DNA of 64,000 nucleotides, taken from the NCBI RefSeq assembly GCF_008831285.2, contig NC_045139.1, positions 21,744,412 through 21,808,411 on the forward strand, written 5' to 3'. This stretch comes from Nymphaea colorata (Eukaryota; Streptophyta; Magnoliopsida; Nymphaeales; Nymphaeaceae). Below the pieces are notes generated by a model that did not search any database, had not been told where the DNA came from, and worked only from the letters and a program-made list of their open reading frames with translations. Positions 57,868 to 64,000 of this stretch are shown here, piece after piece (position 1 is the stretch's first letter; each line of letters starts with the position of its first letter). Position numbers and translations under genes: made by a program.

Positions 57868-58904
57868 CCTTTCAAAACAAATCATATCATATATCAACAA
57901 TTTGCATACATACACACATTTGTTCACAAAACAATCCATCAATCACATCACAATCCTAGGATCCCACAATCCTAGGAACACACATTCACTTCATTGCCCA
58001 GGCAGGGATTTGCCTGGAATGCCGTCATACCTATCGCGCGTCCACTAAACACCTCTAACTACGACCCACGTTCCTCAAGGCCTACTTGACGTGTCCGGTG
58101 TACCTGCAAACATAACCAAATGGTAAGTTCTTTACTTGTTTCGCTTACAATCGATACAAATCTGAAAATACCATCATCGAGGCATGTCTTCGCCTCAAAT
58201 TGGTGTCGACCCACGAAGCCCTCCAAAAAAGGTCTTTTCCCAACCCTCGAGGTTACCACCAATGATTAGAACTCAAACTTATATTCGACTTATCACATGT
58301 GCGATTCTCACTTGTTTTTCATAGTTGAGGCGTCTTCCCCACCATTAAGATTTTCAACATACAACGCATATGTACATCAATAGAAGCCTATTTCCCAAGC
58401 TTGCTAAAACGGTTCTAAACCTTCACCACAACATCACAATCTCTACCATGCTTCCTGCTTCGAAGATCAACACACCATGCTAGAAAAACACTTATACACA
58501 TAGATCCTCGTCCATCTCAAAATGGGCATAAACTTCCTCAAAATAGCAACATCTCTAGCATGCCTTCTAAATCATCAATTTCTAATTCTAGCATGCTCAA
58601 ACAATAATTATACGTACTCCAATAGAAAATTTACAACAATCTAAGCTCGATTAGGCCTTTCTCACCCCAATCTTAGAATTCAAACTATCGTAGTGTTCCC
58701 GGCAGCCACTTTAAGAGTTCGGTTGAGTAACAATGCCCAAAATTGATCGCTGCCTCCACCTCCAATGCGTTCTAGCCACTGTTATGAGGGGAGGAACGCG
58801 TCCCCAAACTGCAATCCAATCCAACAGCCACACACACAAGTGAAAATCAACGAGAAATAATGCAAGAGAAGGGTCTACCATAGAATAGGGCCTCCGGCAG
58901 AGAG

Positions 58905-59200
58905 GGAGCTGAAGAGCGTAAACAAAGAGAAGGGTCGGGCAAAGAAAGAGAGAGAGTAGACAAAAGGGGGAAAAGAGGAGGCAGATAGAGGGAGAGCTCT
59001 AGCATGGAGAACGTGTGTAAAGGGGAGCACTGACAGAGAGAGACAGACAGAAGAGAGAGAGCGAGAGAGACGAGAGGGCAAGAGAGAATGGAGGTAGAGA
59101 GAGAGGGGGGGGGTCGAAAAAAAAGGGAACAACACGGGAGAGGAAGGGAACGATGCGGTGAAGGGTGAGGGAGAAGAAGGAGAAAGAAAAGACAGGGAAG
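58905..59200. repeat. Purine-rich GAGAGG tract
   Basis: Almost continuous G/A on the plus strand. It generates long serine/proline/leucine-rich open frames on the minus strand that have no domain. Confidence 0.8.
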
Positions 59201-59456
59201 GATCGGCGTTTCTTACCTGTGTGCCGCCACCGTTAACCTCTATTGCCGCTGCTAAATCCTCCACCTTCATCTTCTTTGCGCTCTATGCAACCCAACGGGA
59301 CAAGAGAGTGAAAAAGGGAGAGACGTTGAAGCAAACGAGGGAGAAAAGGGAAAGACGAGAGAAAAGGCATCGGGCTCCTCTTCAAGTGGAGCTCGGGTCT
59401 GGGTTTGGACCCTGATCCGACCCGACCTGCCCAGAAGTCCGTAACGTTACAGTAGC

Positions 59457-59945
59457 TCTTCATGACACTCTCCTTCATTGAAGGTGGGTTTTAGGTGTGT
59501 GAATAATACATTTTGTCAATCTACCACCCAACCTGTTGATGTAGTTCCATGTCTTTCCCTAAACCGATAACAACATTGACTCTAACTTTCTAATTGTTGC
59601 ATGAAAATATGTTACCTTTTAATATGACCTCAACATGTGGGTAACTATATGAAGAGTCGATGGGTGGTTGTAATCAACAATGAATGTCCTAACAACAAAT
59701 TTGTCAATAAAGCATCCTAATTACCATCTTTGTAGAGCACCTACATGACTACATCTCTATGCCACTCTATAAATATTTTGCTTTACTATGCTTTTAAAAA
59801 TCCTTCGCACGTACAAATGTCCTTCTTATAATAATCTCTTTCTTATTTTTTCTTAGTCATCCTTTCTTACACTAAACTCATGGGTGAGTGCAAATTTTTT
59901 ATAAAAGTTGAGGCGTCTTCATTGTTATTAAGCTTTATTCCTTCA
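59457..59945 (-). pseudogene. FAR1/FRS relic, upstream part beyond the LTR insertion
   Basis: Minus-strand frames contain an ELHQQVGG segment followed in a neighbouring frame by NVLFTHLKPTF, placed as the linker between the FAR1 DNA-binding domain and the MULE domain would be. Similarity is weaker than on the other side; continuity across the LTR-like element is the main argument. Confidence 0.4.
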
Positions 59946-59949
59946 TGTG

Positions 59950-61720
59950 TGACATCAAAATCATCACTTTCCTCTTAAAAAATGTGCATATGTACTAAAA
60001 TACTTTTCGTTGCTCCATGTGCATAGGCATGAAACAATGAGTCAAGCATTTCAAGTTCGACTCTTTAAAGCTTGGCTCAAAGTCGAGTTTGAGCCAACCT
60101 TTTTCTTAAACGAGCCGAGCTAGAATTTACATTAAAACTTGAATATGTAAACGAGCCGAGATCAACTTGAAACTAAAACTTGAGCTCGACTCGTATAAGC
60201 TCGAGTCAGCTCGTTTACCTTATTTCCAAAATATGAAAAAACAGTTTCAAATTTGCAAAAAGAAAAGTTGCAAAGGATAAAAGTTTAGGTCATTTTGAAA
60301 TTAAATGGTATAAAAGCTCTCACTTCACCCTCAACCCTCATTTTCTTCTTTTATTTCTCTTTCTCTTCACTCCTCTTCTCCCAAAACATGGAGCTCCATA
60401 ACCCTCCCAGCATCTCCAGTGGTTAGCATGCCACCGACGTAAGGCTGCAACCCACCATAGCAGAACGAACACGGTTAACTCACGGTGAGTTTTCAAAATC
60501 TTTATTGTTTATTTATTAATTTTATTTTTTCCCCCTTTTGGTTCAGGGTTCTGGTGGATGGAGACAGATTCTGCCTTCTCTAGCGAGGGCACCAGCGACC
60601 CACCATATATGATGACAGCTCACCCAGGATAAACCTTTCATGTCGTTGCAGCCTGCATTGATGAACCCAATCATTTTCTCTAAAATGTCATTTCTGTTTG
60701 TTTTTGAGGTTTTCAGAAACCCCATTTAAAAAATTGAGTTACACAAGCTTAAACGGGGTCACTGCTCTTTGCTTGTAGGATTTTTAGAAACTCCATCTGA
60801 GAAATCAAGTTACACGAGTTTGAATGGGGCCATTCCTCTCTGTTTTTTGGGTTTTCAAAGCTCCAATTTGAGAAATCAAGTTACACGAGCTTAAACGAGT
60901 TGAGCTTGAGCTAGAAACTGACTGTTGAGTCGAGCTGGAGCTCACCTTGAAGAGCACTCTTCGAGATTGAGTCAAGCTCAAGCCAAACAAAAATCAGTCA
61001 AGTTGAGCTTGAGCTGCTTGACTTGTCTCGTGTTCACCCATAATGTGCATCAAGGTCAAACCCACATGCATAAACTCACAACTGGCATGTACATGCATAA
61101 GCGCATCTACTAGAACATTTCCCTCTAGTCTGTGTATATCAAGATTATTATCACATGTAAAACAATGTTCACTATTACAACCTTCCTTCATGGTATATCT
61201 GTAGTGACACCTTTCCTGTATGCGTCAAACTCACAGTAGGCTTGTTTATGCATGTGCACATTTATTGGAAAAATTCCCTATGCTCTATGTGCATCAAGAT
61301 GAATCTCGCATGCAGAATCGAGGTCACCACTATGATGTTTGTCCTGTAAGCATTATTTGAACTCTTTTCTGGCATGCAACAAACTCACCACTTTCTATTC
61401 TTGCATGCACAAATCTACTAAAACACTTTTTCATCTACTCCATGTATGTCATAATAATCATCATTTTGGTGTCCATGAACACTTCACGTTATATCTACTA
61501 GAATATTTCTCTCTATTTCATGTGCATCAATATGATTCTCACAAGCAAAATCATAATGTTTCTGCATGCGCACATCTAGTGAAACATTTTCTTCACATGC
61601 ATAATAGTCACTACTGCCCCTATTCATACATGCGGATATCAATTAGAACACATTCCTCTTCTCCATGAGCATCGCCAAAATTGCTGTCATATTCGACATC
61701 ACTTTCAATAACAACTGCTT
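59950..61720. repeat. Diverged repeat array, period about 78 bp, split by a hAT-like element
   Basis: A unit built around CTACTAGAACAYTTYYCTC, then CTCCATGTGCATCAAGATGA and a CATGCA segment, recurs near 59990-60024, 61110, 61270, 61425, 61505 and 61650. Spacings are close to 78 bp or its double once the inserted element is removed. Copies are strongly diverged. Confidence 0.6.
60025..61042 (+). mobile_element. Non-autonomous hAT-like element with AGCTCGAGTC-type repeats (about 1 kb)
   Basis: It is flanked by ATGTGCAT at 60017-60024 and 61043-61050, an 8-bp duplication of a motif in the surrounding repeat array. The ends are related but diverged (AGGCATGAAACAATGAG on the left; TATGGGTGAACACGAGAC inward from the right), both followed by GTCAAGC. 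Subterminal CGAGCTCGACTCG-type repeats fill both sides. A GGTATAAAAG box at about 60309 precedes a leader-like CT-rich stretch, as in hAT promoters. No transposase. The exact end may be off by one base. Confidence 0.7.
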
Positions 61721-62555
61721 GGTTTACACGTTTTTCAACCATCGTCTTTTATGTGTTGGCATAAGAATTTGTCTTCCAATTACCAGTAGTACTATCATGA
61801 CCAATCAATATTATATTGCTCCACTTAAACTATCAATCATAACAACATCCTTGATTTTCCACTCTTCAAATGTGTTCCCTACATTATTGAATCAAAATAA
61901 AATAAAATTACATGTGCCAGATTGTAGAGCAATACAAGAACTTTTTTTCATGCATAAATTCAATACATATGTACCTAACCATTTTGTTTATAGGAAGAGT
62001 GTAGATTGCTGAATATGAAAGCCCAGGAGGATGGATATTTAGTCACTTTTGTTCCATAACAGTTGGATGTTTCCTTCATTCGGATGAGTTGGATGAAAGG
62101 AGTTATATGTTTGATAAACAACTCTCAAAATAAAAAAGGGAATAAAATTTGCTAAATAAATGGGGTAAGTGCGAGGGCAAACATTTTGTTATGAAAATTT
62201 GATAAGAGCATTTTTGGAATGCCTGCTTCACATTTGGTGTTTCAACACCCAAGTTCAAGGGCACTTGTGGAATGCCCCTTTTACACCAAGTTGAGTACTC
62301 GATGGGTTATTGGGTAACCAGTTTGTCATCGGCTGAACCTAGGCTATACTTGCAGTCCATAAGTGAACCCAACCTATTTTTATGCCGGGTCAACCTGCTC
62401 CAGACCGGGCATTGGGGCCCAACCTGACCCAATTCCCATTCCCTTCTTTGTTGGCACTCTCTCCTTCCATGTTACCTCCCTTCTTTCTCATCCTTTGAGC
62501 CTGTTTCGTGTTTCACTGACATTGGACTGGCCACCGATGTGCAAGGTGGGCCCCG
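61721..62555. other. Stretch with no recognised gene
   Basis: No domain was found in any frame. The part from about 62340 carries GGGTCAACC/GGGCCGGGC-type inverted motifs up to about 62760, probably another decayed MITE-like repeat, without definable ends. Confidence 0.35.

Positions 62556-62589
<34 letters not shown>
62556..62589. repeat. (TA)n microsatellite
   Basis: An uninterrupted TA run. Confidence 0.95.
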
Positions 62590-62590
<1 letters not shown>

Positions 62591-62781
62591 AGGTTTCTTG
62601 TTTTTTTTATACCCCAACGTCCTCGGAGCTGTAACCTGTTTTCTTTTTCTTTTTTTTTTGCTGACAAGGTCGGGCTCCTAACGACTGTGCCATTCTGGGC
62701 CGGGCTGCAAAGGTTGGCTGGGTCAAAAATTTAGGGCTTCGTTGGGCTCAGGCCGGCCCATGCGTTGCGCAACATTCGTCA

Positions 62782-62985
62782 CTAAGCGTGGGCAACGGGC
62801 TTGCGTACTCGATGAGTACTCGGTACTCAATTCGATCGGGTTCAAGTCCGAAACCAAAAAGGCCGATCTGATAATATGTCGTGTCGGTCTTCGGTATTAG
62901 GTAATCGGACTCGAACTCGGTTTCAAGCGTCGAGCGACCCGTGCCCGACTATTGTCGGGCTCGGCCCGGCCGGATGCCCAGCGTG
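62782..62985. mobile_element. Candidate GC-rich MITE in the promoter of the Fes1/SIL1-like gene
   Basis: The left side AGCGTGGGCAACGGGC and, read inward, the right side CACGCTGGGCATCCGGC are imperfect inverted repeats about 200 bp apart. Between them lie GTACTCGATGAGTACTCGGT and other palindromic CTCGG/CGAGT motifs. No 8-bp duplication was confirmed. Confidence 0.35.
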
Positions 62986-63141
62986 ACCGGAACTCAATGG
63001 GATTTATGGAAGGGCTTTCGATGTCAGCCGGCCGGATGAATTACCTGTCAAATGAACAACAAAGGGTCAGGCAGGCGGCATATTCGACTGCTGAGCAATA
63101 GAGTGGTGGTAGGGGCGGTGGGCGGGGGTTGGGTGCCAGGC

Positions 63142-63391
63142 ATGGATCTCCTCCCCCGCGCACGGCTGTGGTTCCCCTTGACCCTGTTTCTATTGTTTCT
63201 GGCGCTGTCGTGGGTGGGTGATACAGCCAGTAATAAGTCATCTTCAGTGGGGGGGATGTTTTGGGCAACGGCCAAGGATGAGTTGTCACAGGTGGAGAGG
63301 TCGGACGCCGAGGAACCTGCGGCGGTGGAACCGGATGAGATGGAAGAAGGAGGATTCTCCTCCGTTGAGAGCATGCTCCAATGGGCCATCG
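63142..63391 (+). CDS. Fes1/SIL1-like Hsp70 nucleotide-exchange factor, exon 1 (partial gene)
   Basis: ATG 63142 starts MDLLPRARLWFPLTLFLLFLA, a basic residue pair followed by a strong hydrophobic core (about residues 9-24), so an ER signal peptide is likely. Next come MFWATAKDELSQVE, an acidic linker, and GGFSSVESMLQWAI. That last motif opens the armadillo-like fold of HspBP1/Fes1/SIL1 proteins, which release nucleotide from Hsp70 (BiP in the ER). The exon ends in phase 1 at ATCG|GTGAGT, splitting the Gly codon of WAIG. Upstream in-frame codons from 63052 are probably 5' UTR, because the signal peptide starts at 63142. The next exon was not found in the remaining 600 bp. The gene product would act in protein folding in the ER lumen if the targeting is correct. 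Confidence 0.72.
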
Positions 63392-64000
63392 GTGAGTCGT
63401 CCGTCGCCCTTCCTTCACGATCTTCTTGTTGCGGGTTTAACGTCCTCTCCTTTTCGTTACTTTCATTTTCTTCTCAACTTGATCATGAAGTTGTTTCTGT
63501 ATATTGTTCGAAGCCGACTAGGCAATCATCCGATACATTCGCAAAAGCAGCATGACATTAAAAATGTTGAGTGAACTTGACTTCTTACCACACGAAAGAA
63601 ATTTCTTCAAAACCCAATCCACCCACCCCAAACTCTGGGATATTATGTGCCTATTCGGAGAAAAAAATGGTTGGGGTCAGTGTTACAACTCATTTCTGTT
63701 CTGGGCTTATATCACTACGGGGAAATTATGTCTCTGCTATCTTTAACCTTATTTGTTGCAATTTAGACGTTGCTTTTTCTCTTCGACGTAGAACCCTTTG
63801 TTCTTACATTGTAGTCATGGTTATGTTCGCCAACCGGCTAGTGATCTCTGCGAGGCACAAGTAGGAGAATTTGCTTAGAACAACCTTTGAAAATTAACAC
63901 CTGTAATTGCTGAGGTAGAAAGGACGGACCAAATTTAGGATTTGTATGTGGGGATCTTTTTATAAAGTAACGTGAACAACCTGTCCATTCAGCAGCGAGT
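63392..64000 (+). other. Intron 1 of the Fes1/SIL1-like gene (continues beyond window)
   Basis: It begins with a GTGAGT donor. No segment matching the next conserved block of the family was found in any frame, so the acceptor lies beyond the window. The sequence is T-rich, as in plant introns. Confidence 0.6.

Larger units (their letters stand above)
56133..59451. mobile_element. Solo-LTR-like element, 3.3 kb, inserted in the FAR1 relic
   Basis: It is flanked by the 5-bp direct repeat GTAGC (56128-56132 and 59452-59456). It starts TGTCACACCCCAACC and ends CCGTAACGTTACA, giving TGT...ACA termini as in LTRs. TGTMACACCCC starts and lengths of 2-4 kb fit Tekay/Del-type gypsy LTRs. No gag or pol domain is seen inside, so a solo LTR is the simplest reading; a large non-autonomous element is an alternative. 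Contents include an internal 265-bp tandem repeat and a GAGA-rich region (58910-59190). Confidence 0.68.

Noticed and set aside
58875-59270. 131-codon minus-strand frame
   Set aside because: A translation of the GAGAGG tract in the LTR-like element; pure low complexity.
63052-63141. 30-codon N-terminal extension of the Fes1/SIL1-like exon
   Set aside because: It would bury the signal peptide behind an unrelated Arg/Gly-rich leader. The start at 63142 gives a normal ER-targeting N-terminus.

Overview
This is repeat-rich nuclear plant DNA. It carries spliced genes with GT-AG introns, BED/DUF659 hAT transposases, Copia and Ty3/gypsy pol fragments, plant-type LINEs, a FAR1-type transposase relic and plant multigene families. 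Long introns packed with old, nested transposons suggest a large-genome angiosperm, possibly an early-diverging or magnoliid lineage; that placement is inference. All similarity statements rest on my reading of translated motifs, not on database searches.

The window holds two host genes. (1) A complete WBP2/GRAM-like gene lies on the minus strand (19090-35938). Its five exons splice to 624 nt (207 codons plus stop) with every junction in phase. Intron 2 is 13,443 bp long and absorbs most of the transposons in the middle of the window. (2) At the right edge, on the plus strand, is the first exon (63142-63391) of a Fes1/SIL1-type Hsp70 nucleotide-exchange factor with a signal peptide. The rest of that gene lies beyond the window.

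Layout. 1-2146: hAT element (minus, truncated by the window edge) inserted in a Ty3/gypsy integrase (2147-3075). 4610-7187: decayed PIF/Harbinger element. 7188-7861 and 15659-16745: one minus-strand Copia element split inside its RNase H gene by a LINE-containing block (7862-15658) flanked by a 19-20 bp target duplication. 19090-35938: the WBP2-like gene. Intron 2 contains three hAT elements nested one inside the other (A in B in C), each with a perfect 8-bp target duplication, plus further hAT copies, a foldback MITE and a Copia LTR. 36-53 kb: mostly unrecognised AT-rich DNA with a 443-bp hAT MITE (44595-45037), degenerate satellites (46.1-46.9 kb) and LTR/PBS junctions. 53661-53806: a nearly perfect 56-bp hairpin. 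55-60 kb: a FAR1/FRS-type pseudogene split by a 3.3-kb solo-LTR-like element with 5-bp TSD. 59.9-61.7 kb: a diverged ~78-bp repeat array split by a 1-kb hAT-like element. 63 kb: the Fes1/SIL1-like exon.

The most noteworthy features are the three-level hAT nest in a conserved gene's intron, the innermost element apparently carrying a captured piece of an A-type cyclin gene, an outer element hit inside its own subterminal hairpin, and a tandem duplication that copied the WBP2 exon-3 splice acceptor.
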